Source: Liolophura sinensis
Lineage: Eukaryota; Mollusca; Polyplacophora; Chitonida; Chitonidae
Direction of reading: 5' to 3'
Assembly (NCBI RefSeq): GCF_032854445.1
Contig: NC_088300.1
Coordinates: 5,332,001 to 5,396,000, forward strand
Length of the DNA stretch: 64,000 bases
Shown: piece after piece, positions 13,446 to 23,848 of the stretch
Layout: the number at the start of each line of letters is the position of its first letter
Position numbering within the stretch: the first letter of the stretch is position 1
Notes under the pieces: generated by a model
The model's database searches: none
What the model saw: the letters and a program-made list of their open reading frames with translations, nothing else
What the model was told of the DNA's origin: nothing
Position numbers and translations under genes: made by a program

Positions 13446-16400
13446 TCACGTTTTTAACTGACCAGAATCGACTGCGTCATCAGTGTCATCATCACCATCG
13501 TCATCGCACTGTCCCTGGCCAACCTGTCCTCGTAGCATGACGCTTATGGTGTCAAAGTCAGTCGGGTCAACCAGATCGATGGGCCTTTCGCCATCTTCCG
13601 TCTTTAAGGTCTTATCTGCCCCTTTCTGTATGAGATACCTGCAATTGTTGGAAATAGGCAAACTTGACAATCGCTGGGTATAGAGAATATCGTCATTTAT
13701 AGATCTTTTTCCAAAGATACGGATTTGGTGTTTTATGGGGTTGATGTTATCAGAGTAACTCATCTTCTGCATACAACATACAACGGTCATCCTATCAGAA
13801 TATCTTGAATTCTTTATCCAAAAATACACCCAGGCAATATACCCAATAGTTGTCCAAACTTTGAGGAATCAATGATAATGGTTTAACGCCCCTATAAGTT
13901 TTAAGATAACAACTCTGCTAGTACACTCCACACAAATCATACGTCGAGTCATATTTTGGCTTATAACGCTACTCTTGAGAGAAAAGTTTGTGTCAACTGA
14001 CGGAAAAGCTGAGTTATACCACTGAGCTAATTCAACTCAGAAAACGGAGTCATGTGACCAGATCAGCTGAGTTATGAAACTCACCTGGTTTTACAGTTGA
14101 TTCTCTTGGTTATTTAGAAAACTGACAGAACTTTATGTGACTCATCTGATCCGGTCAATTGTATAACTCAGATTTTTGAGGCCTTTTACTCAGTGTATAA
14201 GCGTTGTACAAATTGTAACCAAATCGTGAGTTTCTTACTCGGCGACATCTGCGTGTCCCTCTGCGCATGCAGCATGAAGTGGGGTCCATGTATCCTCATC
14301 TTGTCTGTTAACGTCAGCGCCGTGTTCGATCAGCAGAGTGACTGCTGCCAGGTTACCATCGAGGACAGCCTGGTGGAGTGGCGTCAGACCTGAGAGGCAA
14401 AGGCAGAAATTATCTTAATATTCACATATTTTATATAACGAAACATCGCGCGGATACAATGAGTTTGGACCGATGTCTTCAGAAATTCTTCATACTATAT
14501 ACAGTTGGGTAATCCTGGGCACATCCGTTTCCCTATTACTTATCTCATAGAACCAGTTAGCTCTGAGATCAGTTGGCCATGTTCCCAGCTTAGCTTCCAC
14601 ATTATTTCTGAAAACTAAGCTTTGAAGAATGAAACAGATCTCAGATCTAAGGGATCTCGAGGCACGGCAGTCAACTGTCTCAGGTGATTTTTATTCAACT
14701 CACTTAATTCAGGCAACTACTTTAGAACATCGCTCATTTGACGGATTGCTAGTTCTTAACTAGGCGGAACTAACGGATGTTTTCCCTGATATTTAATTTA
14801 CTTTTGGGCAATAAACTTTGGCTGGATTCCTGAAGGCTACGAACGTGCCTGCGCATAACTACTACACACGCGGTGCCGATTGCTGTCTGAATGTAGACTT
14901 CATTCACCCGAAATCAATCCAGCGGTCTTAGCAGTGCAGAATTCAGTCTGTGGAGTAAGATTTTACCTTGGGAAAACAAATTTCGCTTGGGGTATAAAAT
15001 CATATCATAAACAGTCAAACCTCAATATTTGTACCACATTAGTGAAAACTGTATTCGTGGAGAGAGCATTTATATGATCATAATGCATATATGTATGTCT
15101 AGGTATGTATATATGTATGTATGTTTGCATGTATGTATGTATGAATGTATGTAATTATGTTAGGGGTTTAAGGTCGAACTTAATAATTTTTCAGCCATAT
15201 GATTACTAGGAGTCATTAGGTGTGTGTATACATACCGTGTCTTATACAGGGCGAGTCCCTGCCGCCAAATTGCTGCCGCCATTGAAGTATCATGCTGAAG
15301 ATACATTACCAGTCACATTATACTGACACAGAGCTAACCAGTGATGTTACTGTGCTCTCCTACCTCAGTGCTGAGCGCCAAGCGAGGTAGCAACAGGTAC
15401 CATTTGAGAAGTCTTTGGCATGACGCAACCTGAGTTTGATAACGGGGCCTCCCTACTTCGAAGCGGACGCACTGACCATTAGGCTACCGAAGCGGAAGGC
15501 TGATCATAATGCTGCACCTGTATACATATATGGTGCGGTATAATAAGCTAGTACTTTGTTCCACTTCCACTAGAACTGCCTGCAATTTCACAGTTTCCAT
15601 GCAGTCTTCACGAATGGTTTCAGCTTCTGCTTCAGTACAAATCAGTTTGCAACATGACAATATTGTAACAGTCGACCAGGCAGCTCAGTATATTAACATT
15701 CACAGGCCACTTTAGGAAAACATGGGCAGTTAAAGAGTACGTAATTGTTCAGGAGTCACTTTCATGAAGATTACTTCGTGTTAAGAAGCCCGTAGCTAAG
15801 TGCACTTCATATCTTTATAACATAAGATGTCATGATAGTTAAGGACTTACTTAGCTAAGTGAGCTTCATGAAACAGGCCCCAGTTACCCATTAAATCTAA
15901 ATTAAACGAATGGTCTTGAATTCTGTTTCTGCAATAGGGTACTGCTATTAAAACACTTGTGGCGAGGAAACTGTTGATTGTATTAATGGTTCAATCCGCA
16001 CGAAATTTGCATTCTTATGGTAGAGTGATGGCCTAATGGCATGCGTTTGATTCCAGCAGCATTATATCCTACTTGCCAGGATAACCCTAAACAAGATATT
16101 AATACGCCAACTGTGACTAATCAGCCAGTGCAGGTAATGTCGTCATAATGCCAAATGTCTCTGGCAAGTCTTGGTGAAATCATATTTTCTACATGTACAA
16201 ATACCCTCGAACCATTGCATGTCATGTCAGCCAGTGAATGTGAAATCCAGCCATTGAACTTAGTTCAGTTAAAGAGTATCCCGATACAGGTCACTGTATC
16301 AATGAACTGAATTTAATGAACTGGTGAACAACATCGGAAAAAACATAACCTCTTTGGCGGATATAACAAATCAAGCACGGCGTCCAACATATCAAATATA

Positions 16401-19184
16401 GCACAGGTGCCCGGCATAAAATACAGAAAAAAATAAGAACAAAACAAGAAAAAAAAACATGGAGGTCTCAAAAACAAATATGACAAAGGGGCATGTGTAT
16501 CAAATAAAACACAAGGTTCAATGTGTTAAATGAAACATAGGGGCTTATTTAACACGTGAAACATATATGTTCATATTATCAGTTACACTGTCATCAGTCT
16601 TCAGTAACGTGACTAAGACAACTATTTAAGGTCTCGAAACCAGCGATATCAATGAGCCCCAAAATATATCATGTATTTTTGAAGGATGATTTACAGACAA
16701 CGAAGACTTGTTTAATTTCTTGACTGACTTGTACATTGACAAGTGATTAGATGACTGATGACGACCAATCGAGCTCACTCGCACAGTGAGAACTCTACAG
16801 AAACGCGCACAGCTGTTGACTCCACTTTGTAATAGTACACATGCTGTATGATTTCGTGCCATTGTAGCTGTTGTTTGTTATCTGTTATCCCGGAACGATG
16901 TATGGTAATACGGGCGTGTGTGTTCAGTTATGTCAATATTGAGGGTACACATTGTAGACGATGAGGGCATGGCGCCGAGCGTAGCCTAAGGGATATCGGG
17001 TAAACCAAAATGTCCAATGTCCAGACTGATAAACATGTGACAGTTGATCACCCATACAGAGTTGATTAGGATAAACTGTGTACACAGCAAGGCATATCAC
17101 TAACTGGGCCTCTGAACTCACTTCCTTCATATATTTATCACCCTCTAAATCTAATCGGATGTTTAATTTAGAATTTTGAACACATTTTGAACATTTAGTA
17201 TCAACTTTTCGAATCAATACACAGTCGCAAATACAACTATGAGTGTTCCTTAAAATGTAACACAATGACGAGTTTAATTGAAGTGATTTCAGGTCTAATG
17301 AGAGTAAGATTTATAACGGTTAATTTAAAGTAAGTATTAGACTGACCGGCAAAACCGTTTGTTTTTATATCCCTTATAAATCATGTTGGATGTGCATGGA
17401 TGTGCATTACACAGTTACAGTGAATAAACGAGCTAGACCCGAAAACGCTGTTCATTTGCCCTCTGGAGTACTTTGTCTGACCATATCACACAGGCTCAGT
17501 TTGTCCTGCATGTAACTGGTTCGACTTAATGTTCAGCTGTGCCATAAAACATAGGTGGGCAGATTGCCACTTGGACAGCACCTCTGTATCAAAGACGGAG
17601 GCATCTTACATTATACTCTGAGTACACAGATAGCATACAACAGCACTTGTGATATTGACAGCCATATTTATGGTCCCATGGTGGGGAGATGACGAACTTT
17701 AATGGCCTGTTGCCTGTGGGAAAGACTTAAACCGATATTTTCTCCAGAAGAACGCACGTATGAATAGCCCTATTTTCAGAACATCGTGAATTTCTCGGGT
17801 GTACAAGCAGCCATCGGGCCATCTTGGGGGACAACTTTCAACGGCGTGGACCATTTGCACCGATTTCTTCTGCAGTCATAAAGCCGAGGAAATCTAACAG
17901 GCCCGTATACTTACAGACCAACATTGGCCTAAACCTAACCGTCATTTTCCCTACGTTTTCTGAGACAGGCTGCTCTTTTCAATTTAGCTGAGTGTCTAAG
18001 TGTTTATATTGGTAAAGCATCGTCAATCATGAACGCACGCCACAAGTAACTGGAAGGTCATTACAATGCCAGTTCTAATGGAGTATGTTACAAATGAATA
18101 TATATCTAGTAAATAAGGCCGATACGATGTCAGCGAGAAGGCAAAGTTTCCAACAGTACGAAACAGTTAACATTCTGCCATGAAATCCTAGATGATTAAA
18201 TCCTATACATATTCATGCACCCATGTTGTTTGCTCTGTAATAGTTGATTGGAAAGGGCCTATAGGCTAGGGGTGGGGGACGGGGGCGAAAGTGCTTGAAA
18301 ATGATTTACAATACTTTTTAATCGATAACTTAAATTCCAAGGCGATAATTACGAACGCAAAGTGTCTAACGAAAAAGAAGAGACTGAGTTATTTTGCCAT
18401 TCGTTAGGCCTTTGGTCCCGTTCAGTCCAAAAAATGTGAATATTTTTTCTTTCACCGTCCTTGTAGTATGTGATCTGTTCAACTATATCAAGTAATGAGT
18501 AACCCGTCTGGATAATGATGCTTTGTTACCAATGTCCTTTCGTTCGACGTTAGTTACCTGCCGGAAGGGTTGCGCATCGTTTCCACGGCATCTCCTTGAA
18601 TGCCAAGGCAACGGCAAGGGAATTATATACGATACCCGACATTAGCTCTGCACAGGACAGATTCCAAGCGTACATCAAGATAATCCACACAAGACGAAGT
18701 GGATCGACCTCCTGGAAGGCTGAGAGATACCTACGGGTGCATCTCAAATTAAGGTGTGGAGTTAAAGGGATATGCTGACACGCTGTGCTAATTTTGGGAC
18801 ACTAATGCATCCCACCAAGGTTTATCTTCTCTCCCTTTACCATGGCAGATGTACAGAATGAAAAATATGATTTCCACATTCATCCTGTTGAGGTGCAAAA
18901 GTATCATAAGGAGGACCACCGTGTGCTAAAAGACAGGTCGCCCAAAAGAATACATAGGGGTAATAAGCATACAAGTCTTCCATACTTATGTCACACCTCT
19001 AATTATACACACCTGCTCCATTAATCCCGTTGATGTCCATCTGAAGACTGGTCCGTCTTAACATGGAATGCAAGGCAGGTAAATCATTTTCTTTAATGTT
19101 GTCCTCAAACACTAGTTCGTCTGGGAATCGAACCCTGGGTTTCCCAGGATTCTGCTTGCTGTAGAGACTAGCTCTTCTACTCAT
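13446..19184 (-). CDS. PPP1R27: Protein phosphatase 1 regulatory subunit 27-like ankyrin-repeat protein
   Basis: There are three minus-strand exons: 19184-19013 (ATG at 19184-19182), 14389-14239 and 13638-13446 (TGA at 13448-13446). Splice sites are GT-AG and phases 1 and 2 agree across both introns. The product is 171 aa against about 154 aa for the human protein. Residues 17-20 are RVRF, a consensus RVxF docking motif for the PP1 catalytic subunit, followed by PDELVFEDNIKENDLPAL, the N-terminal signature of the family. Two clear ankyrin repeats follow: about 59-88 (LTPLHQAVLDGNLAAVTLLI...GADVN) and 92-121 (TWTPLHAACAEGHADVAEYL...GAD), then a degenerate third. The C-terminus ends in an acidic Asp-rich stretch (CDDDGDDDTDD). 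Family knowledge: these proteins bind and inhibit PP1. The start is the first ATG in the frame. The first intron is 4.6 kb. The gene is convergent with the DDHD1-like gene. Confidence 0.88.
13860..14205. repeat. Possible MITE-like AT-rich block with imperfect inverted repeats
   Basis: CTGAGTTATACCACTGAG and a second CTGAGTTATG on the left face GTATAACTCAG on the right, with AGATCAGCTGAG opposing CTCATCTGATC. The pairing is imperfect, the ends are not defined, and no target-site duplication was found. It lies in the second intron of the PPP1R27-like gene. Confidence 0.3.
15084..15163 (+). repeat. (GTAT)n-type microsatellite
   Basis: Interrupted runs of GTATGTAT over about 80 bp in the first intron of the PPP1R27-like gene, immediately upstream of a family C repeat copy. 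Confidence 0.85.
15160..15495 (+). mobile_element. Family C dispersed repeat (SINE-like), near full length
   Basis: It starts GGGGTTTAAGGTCGAACTTAATAATTTTTCAGCCATATG and continues GAGTCATTAGGTGTGTGTATAC, GGGCGAGTCCCTGCCGCCAAA, GAAGTATCATGCTGAAGA and GCTGAGCGCCAAGCGAGGTAGCAACA. It ends CGAAGCGGACGCACTGACCATTAGGCTACCGAAGCG, a reversed tRNA-like end. Other pieces occur at 12268-12395, 35172-35243 and 57098-57260. It resembles SINE-like repeats seen in molluscs (from memory); no family name is assigned. Confidence 0.7.
15752..15881. mobile_element. MITE-like element of about 130 bp with terminal inverted repeats
   Basis: The left end GGAGTCACTTTCATGAAG pairs with the reverse complement of the right end (GGGGCCTGTTTCATGAAG), and inner parts (ACTT.G / TAGCTAAGTG) also match in inverted order. 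It has no coding capacity. A related right-end phrase (TTTTGTGAAACAGGCCTC) occurs near 49080-49098. No convincing target-site duplication was seen. Confidence 0.5.
15882..18995. other. PPP1R27-like intron, remainder: nothing recognised
   Basis: About 3.1 kb of unique AT-rich intronic sequence. No exon, repeat family or RNA gene was recognised. The short ORFs at 16626-16862 and 16933-17265 (minus) lack any domain signature. Confidence 0.5.
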
Positions 19185-21400
19185 AATTACTGTATGGTAG
19201 AACACTGGTGTACTTGATTAGAACAGATCAACTCAGCGGGCCCACAAAGCAGATAGCTCCTGTATGGTAAAGACGACGCCAGAAACTGTTATCATTATAT
19301 CTACTTGTCAGAGAGATCGACTCTCTTGGTACTTGAACACGTCAACCAAGCCTACCGGGTGGGGTTAAATGAGGGGTCCAAGAGTTGTTCTGAGACACCG
19401 CTGGTCTTCCAAAACACTTGAAACGAGACGTATGATCAGTAAAACACATAGGAATGTGCCAATATTTGTCTTTCACTGAGCTGCAGTTTTGGGTGGTCAA
19501 TTAATGAATTCTGTGAGCCCTTTCAACCGAACAAACAATCTCATATAGAATTCCAGCGAGCTGTCGTCTTAGAGATCTTGGACTTTCATTGGTTACCTCG
19601 GTGGCTGCAACGCTAGTTGGGCGACGGATGGATTTGTTATAATTCCATCAATCTCACCAGCTGTAGACATCCCTTACAGCTGCTGATGAGTACTATATAG
19701 GCATTATGTAATGATTTGCAGGCTTATTTCGTTGTCTTGTAGTCTTTCTCTGTGGCACAAGACGGTTTATATTGCCAACAGCGGCTGGAAAACCTGTCAA
19801 ATCGATTAAGCGTCGCCCTGCTCCTCTAAAAAAGACTCCCAATATGCACGTGCTTGATTAGGGTCACCACAACAGTGAGGAATCAATCCGCCATCATGAC
19901 AGAGGGGTTTAACTTGTTGCACACAAGAAGCCGATGAACAAGCGCATTAGTAAGATGAGTCCACAAGACCAGAGCTACGAGCTGCAAACGGGGCTTCTTC
20001 GTGCAGAACACAATGGACAAGTTGTGCAATTTCAGAAGTTCGATGTATCCAGATAGGTTGAGTGAAACTGCCAGATGTTTAGGTTCACGGCGGGAAGGGC
20101 GACACATCCATTACGCCCCAGGTCAGCTTCTCCTGTAGACTGCTGTAATCTGAGTGCCTTGTCGGAGTGATGTAGTTGTGTTTATACGGATTCCAGTGAC
20201 GAGCGGTACTCTCTCACAGGGCAGCTTGTCAGTATGTGCCTTCCCCGTCCCTGTGGAAGAGTAAACATACTGAGGATTAGTACCCGTGAAGATGCCCTAT
20301 TTTCCCACCCCCCGGCCACACAATCCCATCCTCTATGCCCTACTTTTATCAACCCCATCCTTTTAACACCACCCCACCACACCCTCACACATTCAACATT
20401 ACAGCAAACCCCGACTGTTAGGTCGCATGACCGAGAGGATTTGTACCATGACAGTCATATTATCTTGTGACATCAAATGTGCACGATTGCAAAAGCTAGG
20501 AAATTAGCGTCTTTTCCTTCTTCGCAAGTATCCTTTGTCAAAGGAGCGTATAACATCGATGAAAGCTCACGTCATGAGTTACTTCTAAAAAGTTGACTTT
20601 AACAGAAAGTAGAAAGATAGGTCAGTAACTTAACTTTATTGATCGAGGTAGGCCTGTATATTTAAGGACTTAAATCAAAAATAAGGTAATGTTCAATCAA
20701 AAAAAGGTAATGTCTACTTTCCGATTTTCTAGAAGTACCCGAATTCTTTTAATTTTTAAGACAGTTACTTGTGCCGAAAGCAAAGAGTTACATTTTCTTC
20801 CCCTATTTTGGAAGAGCAAAGATATGAAAATGTTGTTCATTAGATGGACTAAACATGTGAACGAAACTAAATATTTTTGCTACAAATACACGTATATGGG
20901 TTAAAAAGAGCAGACCAGATGTCCCAAAAATTAGGACAATTAGGGTACAGCTGACTGTGTTTAAATCGTAATCGGAAAGCTTCAGAAAGTTTCGAAATGA
21001 AAGATTTTTTCTAAAATTGCAAGAAAATGTGAATTAACTATTTTGGCCGTTCTGTATTAAGATTTAATACATTGTCTGCTTTGCTATAACTAGGATCGAC
21101 AGTCGCCAACAAATGCACGAAACTACTCCGATCTAGACTAACGATCCTGAAGTTAAAATCACTAGGTCTTCTTTGGGTAAGCCGAACAAGGAATACCCAT
21201 GACCGACAATTGACTATAACTGAAAACAAACCCCTCCCTCTAAAAGCATGTAGAGTAATTTCAGTATGAAAACTAAGATGTGAAGCCTGAGAAGATAGTC
21301 CCTAAGTCACTTTTCTGTCCGGGCCTTAACTTACATGAAGCTCCGTATAATTAAGTTATGAGGTTATATGCTCCTGGGGATAGGGGAGGGGGGGGGGGGG
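19185..21400. other. Upstream / intergenic region, no gene recognised
   Basis: This should contain the promoter and any 5'UTR of the PPP1R27-like gene (minus strand), but no TATA box or other element could be assigned. The run at about 20300-20400 is C/A-rich (CACCCCCCGGCCACACAATC). The ORF at 19883-20107 resembles nothing known. A G-run (about 14 consecutive G) closes the block just before the SINE at 21401. Confidence 0.45.
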
Positions 21401-21652
21401 CTCCGTGGCTCAGTTGGTTAGCGCCGCATAATGACCCAGGAGCCTCTCACCAATGCGGTCGCTGTGAGTTCGTCCAGCTCATCTGTCTTCCTGTCCGGCT
21501 GTACGTGGCAAGGTCTGCAGCAACCTGCGGATGGTCGTGGGTTTCCCCCGGGCTCTACCCGGTTTTCACCCACCATAATGCTGGCCGCCGTCGTATAAGT
21601 GAAATATTCTTGAGCGCGGCGTAAAACAACAATCAAATAAATAAATAAAATA
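21401..21652 (+). mobile_element. tRNA-derived SINE (family A), best-preserved full-length copy
   Basis: The head CTCCGTGGCTCAGTTGGTTAGCGC carries an RNA polymerase III A-box-like TGGCTCAGTTGG, and GTCGCTGTGAGTTCGTCC is a degenerate B box. The body (CAACCTGCGGATGGTCGTGG, CCACCATAATGCTGGCCGCC) leads to GTCGTATAAGTGAAATATTC and an AATAAATAAATAAA tail. About 250 bp in total. It is the reference copy used here for recognising the other family A pieces. It is preceded by a run of G. Confidence 0.9.
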
Positions 21653-22164
21653 TATGCCCTTGGTCAGGCCTGTTCAGAGGATATATCATTCTGTCATGTT
21701 AACCCTATCTTTACAACATCAAGGATCGCATACCAGGTACATCTGTCCACATCTTGCCATTGTGAAGATGCGTTATCTGCAAACAATGAGAGTCAATTTA
21801 TTATGCAGTTGAACGATTTTTGTACTGAAAAAATAGCAGGAGAATCATGTTAAATTGTAAAGGAATGTCAGTGTGATCCAGTTCGTGATTTCAGTGATGG
21901 TTAGAAAGTATCCGGGAATTAACAAGACGAAGAATGAAAACAAAAAGAAGTTAAATCTCCCTTGTGTCATGTAACTGTGTGGCATGAAGCATGAAGGCTA
22001 TTGCGTCTTAACTCCCCCCGGTCATGCAGCTATGTGTAATGGGGCTTTTGTTTTCAATATCATGTGGTTTCGTATGCATGTTTTTTCCGTTACACTTGAA
22101 GCTATGGTATGCGTTGAGTTCATTATCTGGCCCTTCATCATCGTACAGGTATGTATATGTGTAA

Positions 22165-22508
22165 CCCAGAACCATCAAAACCTGTAGGTTCTATTCACAT
22201 ATAAACAGACATTCTGACGGGTCATACTGGTACCCACAGAACCATCAACACCTGTAGGTTCTATTCACATATAAAACAGACATTCTGACGGGTCATACTG
22301 GTACCCGCAGAACCATCAAAACCTGTAGGTTCTATTCACATATAAACAGACACTCTGACGGATCATACTGGTACCCGCAGAACCATCAAAACCTGTAGGT
22401 TCTATTCACATATAAACAGACACTCTGAGGGATCACACTGGTACCCGCAGAACCATCAAAACCTGTAGGTTCTATTCACATATAAACAGACTTCTGACGG
22501 ATCATACT
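22165..22508 (+). repeat. Tandem repeat, about 70-bp unit, five copies
   Basis: The unit begins CAGAACCATCAAAACCTGTA, continues GGTTCTATTCACATATAAAC and AGACATTCTGACGGGTCATA, and ends CTGGTACCCG. Copies differ by scattered substitutions (ACATTC/ACACTC, GACGG/GAGGG) and single-base indels. The fifth copy decays at its end. Intergenic. Confidence 0.95.
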
Positions 22509-22736
22509 GATACCTAACATAACAAAATTACCTATTACCTTTTCTCATCTATAGATGTCAACATGCAATTTATTAATTACTACAAATGCATTCTATTGGT
22601 TTCACTGCTTGTGGAACCTTGGTGACAATATAAAGCGGTCGACGATGCTAAGATTGTCGTTTACACAGTCTAACGATGGCTGAAGATCACTTGTGTTCCA
22701 CCAGTATGGGGGAGTTTGTCAGTAATTTGTCAATGA

Positions 22737-22885
22737 TCGTTATAATCCTGCACCATAAAACTTACCGCCACCGTATCAGCGATAAAGTCTTCAGCATATG
22801 CATGGTGTTAAGGAACAATCAAATAAATAAACAAATAAATAAATAAATAAATAAACATTCAAATAAATAAACAAATAAATCAAAT
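22737..22885 (+). mobile_element. Diverged SINE 3' end with long AATA-rich tail
   Basis: ATAATCCTGCACCATAAAACTTACCGCC, then GTATCAGCGATAAAGTCTTCAGCATATG and CAATCAAATAAATAAACAAATAAATAAATAAATAAATAAAC. This is the layout of the family A 3' end but heavily diverged; it could be a separate subfamily. The tail forms a simple AAAT repeat over about 80 bp. Confidence 0.5.
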
Positions 22886-23468
22886 AAGACATGTTCATTC
22901 AATGAAAGGAAATTCCCCCCAACCTTGTCCACTGATATACACAGGTCCACTGTCGGTCAGGTATAAACCACACGACCTGTCCTAGACTATCCACTTCGTG
23001 TTCAGGTTATCTCGGCGACCAAGGAACTCTCTTGTTAGGAAGTCACGTTTCTGGGGAGGGTTTAAGTTAACGACCTGTCCATCTCATGTAAACCACTCCA
23101 TACGTCTACTTCTCTACCATCTGGCCTTATTTATCAAACAACCGCCGGCGGGCACACTGACTTAATTAACTTAATTCAACATTTACAGCTATGTTTTTGT
23201 TAGACAGCTAATGTTGTGAACAATGGCCATTTGCACAGGGCTGTGATGGTGCAATTGATTTGCAGTCACTGATCTCACTTGAAAACGCTCATGGCGTGTT
23301 TTTGCCTGATCAAACTGCATACCACTAGTCATACATGTATACACAGCTTAAAGAAAAATTGATGTTTTCAGCCGCATAACAATGCATACAACCATGTTGT
23401 ATGAATAAAACCGCATATATGCGAAACGTATGTCAAAGGCAAACAAAACACTAAAATAAAGCATTTAC

Positions 23469-23848
23469 CAGATGAAAGATCATTAAACACTACCCAGGAA
23501 AATAGTTTGATTTAATTTTTTCGAATGTTTCTAACCGACCAAAATAAAATGCATTTACAACAATAGATTCTGTGACTGTCTGTTGGGACCCACAGGGTAT
23601 TGATGAAATCAAAGAGAAAATTTTGGGTGGAAATAGTTCGTTTCAAGGTTCATTTTGGATGATGAAATATAGCAACCAATGTGTGTCAAGTGGCAAAAAG
23701 CTGAAGTGATATTACTGGTCCCAGTATGGTCAGAGTAGGCCACAGTAGAACCCAAATTTTAAATGCCGTTTAAATGCCCGTAGAAATATATTCTAAAAAA
23801 AATAAATCAAACTATTTTCCCACACAATACTGAATGGTTTTTCATCTG
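23469..23848. mobile_element. MITE-like element with about 65-bp inverted repeats
   Basis: The left arm at 23469-23532 (CCAGATGAAAG ... GGAAAATAGTTTGATTTA ... GAATGTTTCT) pairs in inverted orientation with 23782-23848 (AGAAATATATTC ... TAAATCAAACTATTTTCC ... TTTTTCATCTG). The core 18 bp is perfect and the flanks are about three-quarters matched. The 250-bp spacer has no ORF of note. No transposase is present. Family unassigned. Confidence 0.6.

Noticed and set aside
21358-21624. 88-codon plus-strand ORF over the SINE at 21401
   Set aside because: It is the translation of a SINE copy, with similar frames in the other copies; not a gene.
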